From positions 4,644,001-4,708,000 of the forward strand of contig NZ_CP073588.1 in NCBI RefSeq assembly GCF_021560015.1: a stretch of DNA of 64,000 nucleotides. Direction: 5' to 3'. The translations under genes were made by a program, and so were the position numbers. Of this stretch, positions 24,269 to 35,025 are shown piece by piece (position 1 is the stretch's first letter; every line of letters starts with the position of its first letter). Source of the DNA: Shewanella vesiculosa. Lineage in GTDB: Bacteria; Pseudomonadota; Gammaproteobacteria; Enterobacterales; Shewanellaceae. The notes beneath the pieces are model-generated. The model was not told the origin of the DNA. It saw nothing but the letters and a program-made list of their open reading frames with translations, and searched no databases.

Positions 24269-24294
24269 AGAACAAGGGTTCCCCTTTGCTGAAC

Positions 24295-25602
24295 CTAAAG
24301 CAAATCCTTCATTCTGTGATACAACATTCCAGCAGCAAGTAATGGCGAGCGCAACATTGGGCCGCCAGGGAAAGTCATGTGTTTAATGTCATTAAACACA
24401 TCAATGCGTTGTGATTGTTGGCTAATTGCTTCAGCTATTAATCTAGCAGCCATATGGGTGGCGTTTACACCATGACCTGCATAGGCTTGGGCGAAGTAGA
24501 TGTTGGCTGCGTCGGGTAAGCGGCCGATTTGCGGCATGCGGTTGGCGCCAATGCCCATCATGCCACCCCATTCATAATCAATTTTGATGCCTTTTAATTG
24601 TGGGAACACTTTTTCAAGATTAGGCCTTAATTCAGCTTCAATATCTTTTGGGTCTTTACCAGAATAAGTGCATAAACCGCCAAACAATAAACGGCGGTCT
24701 GCTGATAAGTGGAAGTAATCTAATGCCACGCGCATATCGGCAAATGCCATATTTTGCGGGATGATACTGGCACATTGTTGTTCAGTTAACGGCTCAGTGG
24801 CTAATAAGTAGGTGCCTGTGGGGAGTACTTTTCCGCCAAGGAAAGGGCTTAATTTATTGCCGATATAACCATTGCCAGCCAATACGAGATAGTTACAAGT
24901 CACTTCGCCTTCAGCGGTAATCACTTTGGGTTTATTGCCTTTAATGATTTTTTCTGCGGCGCTGTATTCAAATAATTGTGCGCCAAGCTCGCGAGCAATT
25001 TTTGCTTCACCCAAGGCTAGATTAAGTGGGTGCAAATGTCCGCTGCCCATATCAACTAATGCGCCTTGGTAAAAGTCTGAACCGATAACTTCACCTATTT
25101 GCGAACGATCCAGCAGTTTGATTGATTTTTGATAACCTTGGTCTTTTAGATCTTGGTATTCTGCAGCTAAATCATCCATATGTCGTGATTTTACGGCTAA
25201 ATCGCAATAGCCCATATGCAAGTCGCAATCGATTTTATGATCGGTAATTCGCTGCGTGACGATATCAACCGCTTCAAAACCCATTTGCTGAATGGCTTTT
25301 ACGCCTTCATCACCAATTTCATTGCGGAATTGAGTCGCGTCATGGCCTATGCCACGGATCAGTTCACCACCATTACGCCCAGATGCGCCCCAACCAATGC
25401 GTTTAGCTTCGAGTAATACCACACTGTAACCACGTTGTCTGAGTTCAATAGCGGTATTAATCCCGCTGAATCCACCCCCCACAATACACACATCTGCCGT
25501 TATATTTTCGGTCAGTTTTGGGTGCTGATAAAGCTCTTTTGCTGTCGCGACATAAAAGGAATCTGGGTACTGTTGGCTATGAATCGGGGAATTACGTGGC
25601 AT
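24295..25602 (-). CDS. puuB: Gamma-glutamylputrescine oxidase, first paralogue
   Basis: This 435-residue FAD-dependent oxidoreductase of the DAO family would oxidise gamma-glutamylputrescine to gamma-glutamyl-gamma-aminobutyraldehyde, producing ammonia and H2O2. The FAD-binding Rossmann motif is VCIVGGGFSGINTAIEL (about residues 38-54), and RIGWGASGRNGGE is the conserved PuuB/OrdL loop. The C-terminal FAQAYAGHGVNATHMAARL contacts the flavin. It is divergent from puuR, with operator-like repeats between. The tandem repeat array ends about 25 bp beyond its stop. A second, clearly diverged copy lies at 35026. Confidence 0.85.
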   Translation of the reverse strand: MPRNSPIHSQQYPDSFYVATAKELYQHPKLTENITADVCIVGGGFSGINTAIELRQRGYSVVLLEAKRIGWGASGRNGGELIRGIGHDATQFRNEIGDEGVKAIQQMGFEAVDIVTQRITDHKIDCDLHMGYCDLAVKSRHMDDLAAEYQDLKDQGYQKSIKLLDRSQIGEVIGSDFYQGALVDMGSGHLHPLNLALGEAKIARELGAQLFEYSAAEKIIKGNKPKVITAEGEVTCNYLVLAGNGYIGNKLSPFLGGKVLPTGTYLLATEPLTEQQCASIIPQNMAFADMRVALDYFHLSADRRLLFGGLCTYSGKDPKDIEAELRPNLEKVFPQLKGIKIDYEWGGMMGIGANRMPQIGRLPDAANIYFAQAYAGHGVNATHMAARLIAEAISQQSQRIDVFNDIKHMTFPGGPMLRSPLLAAGMLYHRMKDLL

Positions 25603-25690
25603 ATACTCTCCAAGCTATTGATTGTATTATAATAATAGATTTTAAATAAATAGTTAGATGCAAGGTGACACATCTAGAGTGTGCATTTTA

Positions 25691-25713
25691 TTTAACACTT
25701 ATTTAGTGTAAAA
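25691..25713. promoter_or_regulatory. Candidate operator 1 between puuB and puuR
   Basis: TTTAACACT-TATTT-AGTGTAAAA is an inverted repeat with eight of nine positions matching. It sits between divergent puuB and puuR, where an autoregulating PuuR would be expected to bind. Binding is inferred from position and symmetry only. Confidence 0.5.
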
Positions 25714-25769
25714 TACAATTGCTTTGATTTAAGTAAGTTATCATGCTTAATTAGTACAGATTTTTGGTA

Positions 25770-25793
25770 AAGTGTTAATAATCTGCAACACTT
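25770..25793. promoter_or_regulatory. Candidate operator 2 between puuB and puuR
   Basis: AAGTGTT-N10-AACACTT is a perfect interrupted inverted repeat using the same ACACT/AGTGT core as candidate operator 1. It lies about 40 bp before the puuR start. Confidence 0.5.
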
Positions 25794-25833
25794 AGTCGCA
25801 GGCTATCAGTCAAGATTTAATAGGGGAATAAAT

Positions 25834-26382
25834 TTGGATATTGGTACAAGCCTAAAAGCTGTTCGCAAATTGAAAGGGTTATCTCAACGCGAGTTGGCCA
25901 AGCGTGCAGGGGTGACCAACAGTACAATTTCAATGATTGAGAAAAACAGTGTCAGTCCTTCGGTGAGTTCACTGAAAAAGGTCTTATCTGGGATCCCGAT
26001 GTCATTAGTCGATTTCTTCTCAATTGATGACGGTTCTGTTGGAGACCTGAAAGTGGTTTATCGCAGTAATGAGTTGCTCGATATTGGTACTGGTGAATTA
26101 GTCTATAAGCTAATTGGCCGAGATTACCCCAACCGAGCAATGTCAGTGATGAGTGAAACATACCCAGTGAATGCTGATACCGGCGCTGAAATGCTGCAGC
26201 ACAAGGGTGAAGAAGGCGGCATTATTGTCTCTGGTAAACTTGAGCTTACTGTGGGTGAAGAAGTTTTTACTCTTGAAGAAGGTGACAGTTATTATTTTAA
26301 CAGTGAACAACCACACCGTTTTCGTAACCCATTTGAGCAAGCTTGTAAGGTTGTAAGCGCGACGACCCCCGCTGATTTTTGA
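25834..26382 (+). CDS. puuR: XRE-cupin transcriptional regulator of putrescine use
   Basis: This 182-residue regulator has an N-terminal helix-turn-helix of the XRE type (LKAVRKLKGLSQRELAKRAGVTNSTISMIEKN, about residues 7-39). A C-terminal cupin sensor follows (MLQHKGEEGGIIVSGKLEL, LEEGDSYYFNSEQPHRFRN). The domain order and the VSPSVSSLKKVL linker match PuuR, which represses puu genes until putrescine is bound. The start is TTG 25834, supported by AGGGGA six bases upstream; no ATG alternative fits the helix-turn-helix. It is divergent from puuB and upstream of puuD-puuA. Confidence 0.83.
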   Translation: MDIGTSLKAVRKLKGLSQRELAKRAGVTNSTISMIEKNSVSPSVSSLKKVLSGIPMSLVDFFSIDDGSVGDLKVVYRSNELLDIGTGELVYKLIGRDYPNRAMSVMSETYPVNADTGAEMLQHKGEEGGIIVSGKLELTVGEEVFTLEEGDSYYFNSEQPHRFRNPFEQACKVVSATTPADF

Positions 26383-26826
26383 TGGTTTATCACTCATTTC
26401 TTTCTGCTTATATCGACTGTTTTTGTTCAAGGGAATAGCGCAAGATCATCCATTAATCTAGCTATTCCCACCTATCAAAAGTAAATAATGAGTCTACTTT
26501 TTGCTGTTACAGACTCTCCTCCTAGCATGTGATTATTGTTTTGTGTAAAGAATATTAAGCAACAAATTCCCTTTTATTGTGCATTCATCTCCCCATTTTG
26601 GCGCATTTTATCGTGATAACTCATCAATGTTGATGAGATGATTTTTTTATACATCTTAGTTGATTTAAAGTTAACGCAATGTATTTGAAGTGTTTTAATT
26701 TATTTTTATTAAAAGTTATTTTTATCCTCCGTTATCCTCTTGCCTAGCTAAAAAAATCCGTGTAGTGTGTGAAAAAATGAACACGTAAAACAATAAGTTC
26801 ATCACATTCTTTGCTAAAGGTGAGAT
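26383..26826. promoter_or_regulatory. puuR-puuD intergenic region
   Basis: These 444 bases contain three notable inverted repeats: GGGAATAGC...GCTATTCCC (26431-26469), AAAGTA...TACTTT near 26480-26501, and CTCATCAA-TG-TTGATGAG (26620-26637). The last is followed by a seven-T run. Either of the latter two may terminate puuR, and the perfect 8-bp palindrome could instead be an operator for puuDA. The puuD ribosome-binding site is AAAGGTGAG before 26827. Confidence 0.45.
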
Positions 26827-27591
26827 ATGTCTCAGTCAGGTATTCCCCTCATAGGGGTAGTAGCGTGCAATCAGCAAATAGGTCTGCATCCATTTAACAT
26901 AGTGGGCGAAAAATATTTGTTGAGTGTGGTCAATGGCGCAAAAGGTTTTCCCTTGGTTATCCCATCGCTTGGTGTCGATGCGCCTATTGACGCTATTCTT
27001 GCTCGTCTTGACGGCATTCTTTTCACTGGCTCACCATCAAATGTTGAACCTCACCACTACCTAGGGCTCCCTAGTGATGAGGGCACTCATCATGATCCTA
27101 AGCGTGACGCAATAACCTTACCCATGATAAAAGCTGCGATTGATGCCGGTATTCCGGTATTGGGTATTTGTCGTGGTTTTCAAGAAATGAATGTGGTGTA
27201 TGGTGGCAGTTTGCATCAAAAGCTACATGAAGTTGGCACGTATATTGAACATCGTGAAGATAAGAAAGCCCCTTTAGATGAACAATATGGTATTTCGCAT
27301 CAAGTAAATCTTGTCGCTGGCGGGCTTCTTCACGATGCATGGGGCTGTAACACCGCAGAGGTTAACTCTGTTCATACTCAAGGCGTTGATCGTCTTGGTG
27401 AGGGGTTACAGCCAGAAGCATTCGCTCCAGACGGATTAGTCGAAGCATTTTCTGTTAAAAATGCTAAAAATTTTGCATTAGGTGTTCAATGGCATCCAGA
27501 ATGGAAAGTAACTGAAAATGCATTCTATACTGCTATTTTCGAAGCATTCGGACAAGCCTGTAGACATTATGCGGCAACACAAGTGAGATAA
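26827..27591 (+). CDS. puuD: Gamma-glutamyl-GABA hydrolase
   Basis: This 254-residue class-I glutamine-amidotransferase-like enzyme hydrolyses gamma-glutamyl-GABA to GABA and glutamate, the last step of the Puu pathway. The nucleophile is C115 in VLGICRGFQEMNV. The catalytic His/Glu are in GVQWHPEW near residue 223, and FTGSPSNVEPHHY is the conserved family loop. It has AAAGGTGAG before its ATG and is followed after only two bases by puuA, so the pair is one transcription unit. Confidence 0.88.
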   Translation: MSQSGIPLIGVVACNQQIGLHPFNIVGEKYLLSVVNGAKGFPLVIPSLGVDAPIDAILARLDGILFTGSPSNVEPHHYLGLPSDEGTHHDPKRDAITLPMIKAAIDAGIPVLGICRGFQEMNVVYGGSLHQKLHEVGTYIEHREDKKAPLDEQYGISHQVNLVAGGLLHDAWGCNTAEVNSVHTQGVDRLGEGLQPEAFAPDGLVEAFSVKNAKNFALGVQWHPEWKVTENAFYTAIFEAFGQACRHYAATQVR

Positions 27592-27593
27592 AA

Positions 27594-28949
27594 ATGGATA
27601 AGTTAATCGCTTTTTTGAAAGACAAAAAAATTACCGAAGTTGAATGTGTTATCAGTGACATGACTGGGATTGCACGTGGCAAGATAGCCCCAGTAGATAA
27701 GTTTGTATCAGAAAAAGGCATGCGTTTACCTGAGAGTGTGTTGTTACAAACAGTGACTGGTGATTTCATCGATGATGAGATTTACTATCAACTTCTTGAT
27801 GATGCCGATATCGATTTTGTTTGTGTGCCAGACGAAAACGCTGTTTTCATGCTGCCATGGACTGTTGAAGCTACCGCTCAGGTTATTCACGATTGTTATG
27901 ATCGTATGGGCAACCCGATTGAACTGTCACCGCGTAATGTATTGAAGAAAGTACTAAAGCTTTATGAAGATAAAGGCTGGGAACCGGTTATTGCGCCAGA
28001 AATGGAATTCTACCTCACCAAACGCTCTGACGACCATGATTTACCGCTTAAGCCACCTATTGGTCGCTCTGGTCGCCCAGAAGCCGGACGTCAGTCTTTC
28101 TCTATCGACGCTGCTAACGAATATGATCCTTTGTTCGAAGATATGTATGACTGGTGTGAAGTTCAAGGCCTTGATATTGATACCTTGATCCATGAAGACG
28201 GTCCGGCACAAATGGAGATTAACTTCAGCCATGGCAATGCATTGTCATTAGCCGATCAGGTGTTCATTTTTAAGCGTACATTGAAAGAAGCTGCATTAAA
28301 GCATGATGTGTGTGCCACATTCATGGCCAAGCCGGTTACCGATGAGCCTGGGAGCGCAATGCACATTCACCAAAGCGTGCTTGATATTAAAACCGGTAAA
28401 AATATTTTCACTAAAGAAGATGGTACTCAAAGCAAATTATTCCTTAGCTACATTGCGGGCTTACAACAGTACATTCCAGAATTGTTACCGTTAATGGCGC
28501 CAAGTGCTAACTCGTTCCGCCGTTTCTTGCCTGGTACATCTGCACCCGTAAACCTTGAATGGGGCGTTGAAAACCGTACTTGTGGCTTACGTATTCCAGA
28601 ATCATCACCACAAAATCGTCGTATTGAAAACCGTATTCCAGGTGCCGATGCTAACTGTTATCTGGCGATTGCTGCCAGCTTATTATGTGGTTATATCGGT
28701 ATGGTTGATGATTTAAAACCTTCTACGCCTGTGACCGGCAAGTCAAATGAAAGCCGTACTAATAATGACAACTGCTTACCTTTGACCTTAGAAGAAGCGT
28801 TAGTTGCGATGCAAACCAGTGATGCTTGTATTGAGTATCTAGGTCAATCATTTACCACAGGTTTTGTGGCGGTAAAGCAAGCAGAGCTTGAAAACTTTAG
28901 ACGCGTTGTAAGTTCATGGGAACGTGAGTTCTTATTATTAACCGTGTAA
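27594..28949 (+). CDS. puuA: Gamma-glutamylputrescine synthetase
   Basis: This 451-residue glutamine-synthetase-fold ligase joins glutamate to putrescine with ATP, the first step of the pathway. The N-terminal beta-grasp (ITEVECVISDMTGIARGKI), the metal/ATP residues in APEMEFYL and AQMEINFSHG, the MHIHQSV motif, and the C-terminal RIENRIPGADANCYLAIAASL are all present. MxGIxRGK at the N-terminus separates it from true GlnA. It starts two bases after the puuD stop. The gap before spuC is 97 bases and shows no clear terminator. Confidence 0.88.
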   Translation: MDKLIAFLKDKKITEVECVISDMTGIARGKIAPVDKFVSEKGMRLPESVLLQTVTGDFIDDEIYYQLLDDADIDFVCVPDENAVFMLPWTVEATAQVIHDCYDRMGNPIELSPRNVLKKVLKLYEDKGWEPVIAPEMEFYLTKRSDDHDLPLKPPIGRSGRPEAGRQSFSIDAANEYDPLFEDMYDWCEVQGLDIDTLIHEDGPAQMEINFSHGNALSLADQVFIFKRTLKEAALKHDVCATFMAKPVTDEPGSAMHIHQSVLDIKTGKNIFTKEDGTQSKLFLSYIAGLQQYIPELLPLMAPSANSFRRFLPGTSAPVNLEWGVENRTCGLRIPESSPQNRRIENRIPGADANCYLAIAASLLCGYIGMVDDLKPSTPVTGKSNESRTNNDNCLPLTLEEALVAMQTSDACIEYLGQSFTTGFVAVKQAELENFRRVVSSWEREFLLLTV

Positions 28950-29046
28950 TGATAGTTGAGAACGTTAACTTAGATTACTAATGTTTGTGGATAACAACAG
29001 GTAGCAAATAAACATTAATTTGTTACCTGTTTGTAAGGATACCAGT

Positions 29047-30447
29047 ATGCCAAACCCATTACCGACAGATGCGATGAGCCAGCAACATGAGCTTGAGCGT
29101 CTGCAAACTGCAGATAAACAACATTTTATTCATCCATTCACCGACTCAAAGGGGTTAGCCGAAAAAGGGACTCGGGTGATTGAACGTGCAGATGGCGTCT
29201 ATTTGTGGGATGTAATGGGACATAAACTGCTCGATGCGATGGCAGGTTTATGGTGTGTCAATGTGGGTTATGGTCGCCAGTCAATCGTTGATGCCGCCAG
29301 CCAGCAGATGCAGAAGCTACCTTTTTATAATAGTTTTTTTCAATGCTCTCATCCTCCTGCAATTGAGTTAGCTCAAAAAATTGCTTCTCTGGCTCCAGCG
29401 CACATGAATAATGTGTTTTTTACCGGGTCAGGCTCTGAGTCAAATGACACTAATTTGCGCATGGTGCGACGTTATTGGGATTTAAAAGGTAAGCCAAACA
29501 AGAAAACCATTATCAGTCGAGTGAATGCTTACCATGGTTCAACGGTTGCCGGGGCCAGTTTAGGTGGTATGTCTGGCATGCATGAACAAGGTGATTTACC
29601 TATTCCTGGTGTGGTGCATATTGCGCAACCTTATTGGTATGCAGAGGGCAAAGACTTGTCTGCTGAAGCATTTGGGTTACAAACAGCACAGGCATTAGAA
29701 GCCAAAATCATTGAGCTAGGCGAAGACAATGTTGCCGCGTTTATTGCTGAACCTTTTCAGGGCGCGGGTGGGGTGATTATTCCACCTTCAACATATTGGC
29801 CTGAAATAAAACGCATTTTAGCCAAATACGATATTTTATTTATTCTTGATGAAGTGATCAGCGGCTTTGGCCGCACCGGAAAGTGGTTTGCAGCAGAGTA
29901 TTTTGATTTGCAGCCAGATCTCATCACTATCGCCAAAGGCATGACTTCGGGTTATGTGCCAATGGGCGGGGTGATTGTGTCAGACAAAGTGGCAGACGTT
30001 ATTAAGCAAGAATGTGGCGAATTTACCCATGGTTTTACTTATTCCGGTCATCCGGTTGCTGCTGCCGCTGCATTAGAGAATATTCGTATTATTGAGCAAG
30101 AAAAATTAGTTGAACGTGTGGCAAATGATAGTTCGCCGTATTTACAGTCGCGCTTACAACAATTGGCCGAACATCCATTAGTGGGTGAGGTTCGCGGCAT
30201 TGGTTTGGTTGCCGCCATAGAGTTAGTGAAAGATAAAGCATTACGGCAGCGATTTGACGCCAAGGTCGGCGTTGGAACATATTGCCGCGATGCGTGTATC
30301 ACTCATGGTTTGGTTATGCGTTCGGTCGGCGACACTATGATTATTTCGCCACCATTAACCATTAGCCACGCAGAAATTGACGAGCTAGTGAGTAAAGCAA
30401 CCCAAGCATTAAATGACACTTATCAACACCTAAATATGCTCAACTAA
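29047..30447 (+). CDS. spuC: Putrescine (polyamine):pyruvate aminotransferase
   Basis: This 466-residue class-III PLP aminotransferase has a sequence run ([62 protein letters not shown]) that follows SpuC of Pseudomonas closely. SpuC converts putrescine and related diamines to 4-aminobutyraldehyde using pyruvate. The cofactor Asp is in [12 protein letters not shown] and the Lys in [18 protein letters not shown] 29047 has AAGGA upstream; the nine extra codons before it have none. The gene provides a second, glutamylation-independent route for putrescine inside a Puu-type locus. Confidence 0.83.
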   Translation: MPNPLPTDAMSQQHELERLQTADKQHFIHPFTDSKGLAEKGTRVIERADGVYLWDVMGHKLLDAMAGLWCVNVGYGRQSIVDAASQQMQKLPFYNSFFQCSHPPAIELAQKIASLAPAHMNNVFFTGSGSESNDTNLRMVRRYWDLKGKPNKKTIISRVNAYHGSTVAGASLGGMSGMHEQGDLPIPGVVHIAQPYWYAEGKDLSAEAFGLQTAQALEAKIIELGEDNVAAFIAEPFQGAGGVIIPPSTYWPEIKRILAKYDILFILDEVISGFGRTGKWFAAEYFDLQPDLITIAKGMTSGYVPMGGVIVSDKVADVIKQECGEFTHGFTYSGHPVAAAAALENIRIIEQEKLVERVANDSSPYLQSRLQQLAEHPLVGEVRGIGLVAAIELVKDKALRQRFDAKVGVGTYCRDACITHGLVMRSVGDTMIISPPLTISHAEIDELVSKATQALNDTYQHLNMLN

Positions 30448-30645
30448 TACATAATTACTGAATGATTATTGCGATATAGTGATTTTTTAACCAATTGCAT
30501 TTAGCAGATCTAGTAATCGAAAATGTTTTTGATAGTATTCACAGTGAAAGGCGAAAGTGATGTTGCGTTAACCATACCGATGCATAGTTAAGTTGTAGCA
30601 TTGGATAATTTCTTTCAATAGAAAGAAGATTTTACACGCTGTTAA

Positions 30646-31806
<1,161 letters not shown>

Positions 31807-31821
31807 CCTTTCTCGCTCATA

Positions 31822-31849
31822 ACAGGGCGAGTTCCTCGCCCTGTTTTTT
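31822..31849 (+). terminator. Terminator/attenuator between potF and potG
   Basis: ACAGGGCGA-GTTCC-TCGCCCTGT is followed by TTTTT, 15 bases after the potF stop. It probably reduces read-through into potGHI. Confidence 0.85.
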
Positions 31850-31962
31850 AAACATATTTATGTATTTATTGGCTAATTTAGCCATCTAACAGATTGTTAC
31901 GTGTGCCCTGAAACAGACTTTTCTGTTGTGGTATGCACACTCCAAAAAGGCGGAGCAGTATT

Positions 31963-33099
31963 ATGGTAAACACCTCGGGCGTCACCAATAAACCAATCAC
32001 AAAGACGCAAGATAAAGTACTGCTTAAAATTGAGCGTGTGAGTAAAATTTTCGACGACGTCCGTGCAGTAGACGATGTGTCGTTAACCATTAATCGTGGC
32101 GAAATATTTGCGCTGCTGGGTGGTTCAGGTTCTGGTAAGTCAACTTTACTACGTATGTTAGCGGGCTTTGAAAAGCCAAGTGAAGGGCGTATTTTCCTTG
32201 ATGGTGTCGACATTACTGATATGCCGCCATACGAGCGTCCTATTAATATGATGTTCCAATCATATGCATTATTTCCGCATATGACGGTTGAGCAAAATAT
32301 CGCTTTTGGATTAAAGCAAGACAAAATGCCCAAGGCTGATATTGCCGTGCGGGTTAAAGAAATGCTTAAACTGGTGCACATGGAAAAGTACGGTAAACGT
32401 AAACCGCATCAGTTATCAGGTGGCCAGCGTCAGCGTGTGGCACTCGCTCGTTCGTTAGCGAAACGACCTAAATTATTATTACTTGATGAGCCAATGGGCG
32501 CATTAGATAAAAAGCTGCGTACACAAATGCAGTTAGAAGTGGTCGATATTTTAGAAGCGGTAGGCGTGACTTGTGTGATGGTTACCCACGACCAAGAAGA
32601 AGCCATGACCATGGCTGGACGTATTTCTATTATGCATGAAGGGTGGATTGCACAAACTGGCAGCCCAATGGATATTTATGAGTCGCCGGCCAGTCGAATG
32701 GTGGCAGAGTTTATTGGTACGGTTAATTTATTTGATGGTGAGATCATCGAAGATGAAGTTGACCACGCAATCATTAAGTCTCCAACCTTATCGCAGCTGT
32801 TTTATATTGGTCACGGTATTTCAACCAGCCTTGAAAATAAACATGTATTTTTAGCTTTGCGCCCAGAAAAAACCATTATTAGCCGTCAAAAGCCCGAAAG
32901 TGATTACAACTGGGCCCATGGTGTAGTGCATGATATTGCTTATCTTGGTGGCTTATCAGTGTATTACATTAAGTTAAAAAACAATCAAATTGTCCAATGC
33001 TCAATGATTAATCGTGAACGCCGCGCCGATCATCCTACATGGGAAGAAGAGGTTTACATCAGTTGGGAAGACACCAGCGGGGTTGTATTAAACTCATGA
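31963..33099 (+). CDS. potG: Putrescine ABC transporter ATP-binding protein
   Basis: This is a 378-residue ABC ATPase. Walker A is LLGGSGSGKSTLL, the Q-loop is in MMFQSYALFPHMT, the signature is HQLSGGQRQRVALARSLA, and Walker B is LLLLDEPMGALD. The C-terminal TOBE-type regulatory domain (VFLALRPEKTIIS...) is typical of PotA/PotG. Length and context favour PotG. I place the start at ATG 31963 with GGAG eight bases upstream; an ATG ten codons earlier (31933) lacks a binding site. The stop overlaps the potH start in an ATGA junction. Confidence 0.88.
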   Translation: MVNTSGVTNKPITKTQDKVLLKIERVSKIFDDVRAVDDVSLTINRGEIFALLGGSGSGKSTLLRMLAGFEKPSEGRIFLDGVDITDMPPYERPINMMFQSYALFPHMTVEQNIAFGLKQDKMPKADIAVRVKEMLKLVHMEKYGKRKPHQLSGGQRQRVALARSLAKRPKLLLLDEPMGALDKKLRTQMQLEVVDILEAVGVTCVMVTHDQEEAMTMAGRISIMHEGWIAQTGSPMDIYESPASRMVAEFIGTVNLFDGEIIEDEVDHAIIKSPTLSQLFYIGHGISTSLENKHVFLALRPEKTIISRQKPESDYNWAHGVVHDIAYLGGLSVYYIKLKNNQIVQCSMINRERRADHPTWEEEVYISWEDTSGVVLNS

Positions 33100-33995
33100 A
33101 GAATCCATTGAAAATTTTCAAAGGCCGACATCTCACCATGGGGATTCCATACCTATGGTTGTTATTGTTTTTTGCCTTACCGTTCGCCATTGTGCTAAAG
33201 ATCAGTTTTTCTACTGCTGCGATTGCGATTCCACCTTACGAGGCAACATTTAATTATGTAGATGAGGCACTCAATATATTCGTTAACTTGGGTAACTATT
33301 TATTGTTATTGCAAGATTCGATGTATTACATGGCTTATCTGACCTCATTAAAAATGGCTTTCTTTGCCACTATTGGGTGTTTGGTACTCGGTTTTCCAAT
33401 GGCTTATGCCATTGCCCGTGCTCCAGTAAAAATGCAGGCGGTATTACTGCTGTTGGTCATGCTGCCATCGTGGACTTCATTTTTGATCCGTATTTATGCT
33501 TGGATGGGTATTTTAAGCAATAACGGTCTAATTAATAATGCCTTGATGTGGTTAGGGGTTATTTCAGAACCGATACAAATGCTCAATACTAACTTTGCTG
33601 TGTACATAGGTATTATTTATGCCTACCTGCCGTTTATGATTTTGCCGCTGTACGCCACTTTGGTTAAATTGGATTTAAGCTTAATTGAAGCTGCATCAGA
33701 TTTAGGCTCTAGCAGTCTTAATACCTTCTGGAAAATCACCCTACCATTATCAAAGGGCGGTGTTATCGCTGGCTCTATGTTGGTATTTATCCCTGCGGTA
33801 GGTGAGTTTGTTATTCCTGAATTACTGGGCGGCCCAGACACATTAATGATTGGTAAGGTGTTGTGGCAAGAGTTCTTTAATAACCGCGACTGGCCTGTAG
33901 CGTCATCATTAGCCATTGTGATGTTAGCGTTACTGATTATCCCGATTACCTTGTTCCATCGATATCAGTCACGCAACATGGAGAACGATCTATGA
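33096..33995 (+). CDS. potH: Putrescine ABC transporter permease
   Basis: This 299-residue inner-membrane permease has about six transmembrane helices, beginning with YLWLLLFFALPFAIVLKISF. The binding-protein-dependent transport EAA loop is visible as EAASDLGSSSLNTFWKITLPLSKGG, which docks on the ATPase. It starts at ATG 33096 inside the potG stop (ATGA) and ends in a second ATGA overlap with potI, so the three genes are translationally coupled. Confidence 0.87.
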   Translation: MKNPLKIFKGRHLTMGIPYLWLLLFFALPFAIVLKISFSTAAIAIPPYEATFNYVDEALNIFVNLGNYLLLLQDSMYYMAYLTSLKMAFFATIGCLVLGFPMAYAIARAPVKMQAVLLLLVMLPSWTSFLIRIYAWMGILSNNGLINNALMWLGVISEPIQMLNTNFAVYIGIIYAYLPFMILPLYATLVKLDLSLIEAASDLGSSSLNTFWKITLPLSKGGVIAGSMLVFIPAVGEFVIPELLGGPDTLMIGKVLWQEFFNNRDWPVASSLAIVMLALLIIPITLFHRYQSRNMENDL

Positions 33996-34819
33996 AGAAC
34001 TTAAGTTTCTCTAAAGTGATGTTGTGGTTTGGATTGATATTTTTATATGCGCCAATGCTTATTTTGGTGATCTATTCATTTAACGAATCAAAATTGGTTA
34101 CCGTATGGGGAGGTTTTTCACCTAAATGGTATGGCGAACTATTTCAAGATGAGCAAATACTAAATGCCGTCTGGACCAGTTTACGCATCGCCTTTTACAG
34201 TTCTACTATGGCGGTGATAATTGGTACGATGGCGGCATTTGTTATGACCCGTTTTAGACGCTCATGGGCTAAGTTAACCCTGTCTAATATGATTACTGCT
34301 CCTTTGGTTATGCCAGAAGTCATCACCGGTTTGTCGTTATTATTATTATTTGTACAGATATCAGAAACCTTTGGCTGGCCCACTGAGCGTGGCATGTTTA
34401 CCGTGTGGATTGCTCACTCTACTTTCTGTGCGGCTTATGTTGCTGTGGTGGTGTCGTCAAGACTGCGTGAACTGGACTTATCAATTGAAGAAGCGGCGAT
34501 GGATTTAGGTGCAACGCGATTAAAAACCTTCTTTTTGATTACCATACCCATGATCGCCCCCTCTCTTATTGCTGGTTGGTTATTATCGTTCAGTTTGTCA
34601 TTAGATGATTTAGTGATTGCCAGCTTTACCTCTGGTCCGGGTTCTACAACCTTGCCAATGGTCGTGTTTTCGTCTGTGCGTTTAGGGGTATCACCTAAGA
34701 TTAACGCGCTAGCGACAATTATTATTTTAGCTGTGTCCTTGGTTGCTTTCCTGTCTTGGTATTTAGCCCGCCGAGCAGGAAAAAAGCCAAAGCTGCGATG
34801 GAATAACATCATTCAATAG
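33992..34819 (+). CDS. potI: Putrescine ABC transporter permease
   Basis: This 275-residue inner-membrane permease, partner of PotH, has about six helices, starting with MLWFGLIFLYAPMLILVIYSFNES. Its EAA loop is EAAMDLGATRLKTFFLITIPMIAPS. The C-terminal half has the conserved FSLSLDDLVIASFTSGPGSTTLP typical of PotC/PotI. It is the last gene of potFGHI; a terminator lies 11 bases after the stop. Confidence 0.87.
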   Translation: MKNLSFSKVMLWFGLIFLYAPMLILVIYSFNESKLVTVWGGFSPKWYGELFQDEQILNAVWTSLRIAFYSSTMAVIIGTMAAFVMTRFRRSWAKLTLSNMITAPLVMPEVITGLSLLLLFVQISETFGWPTERGMFTVWIAHSTFCAAYVAVVVSSRLRELDLSIEEAAMDLGATRLKTFFLITIPMIAPSLIAGWLLSFSLSLDDLVIASFTSGPGSTTLPMVVFSSVRLGVSPKINALATIIILAVSLVAFLSWYLARRAGKKPKLRWNNIIQ

Positions 34820-34830
34820 ACCAAGATTAA

Positions 34831-34860
34831 AGCCATACTGACATCAGTATGGCTTTTTTA
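34831..34860 (+). terminator. Rho-independent terminator of potFGHI
   Basis: AGCCATACTGA-CA-TCAGTATGGCT is followed by TTTTTT. Confidence 0.9.
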
Positions 34861-35025
34861 TTCGCGATGTCTGCTACTCAAATGTTTTTACGCTATTTTG
34901 ATTACGTGGGTGTTTAATATATTCTACAAAGTGTCAAAAATTTCATGGTAAATGCTAGTTTTTGAATTTGCTTAAGTGTAGGATGAATCAGTTGTTTTAC
35001 GTTTTGAACCTATAAAGGAAGTGCT

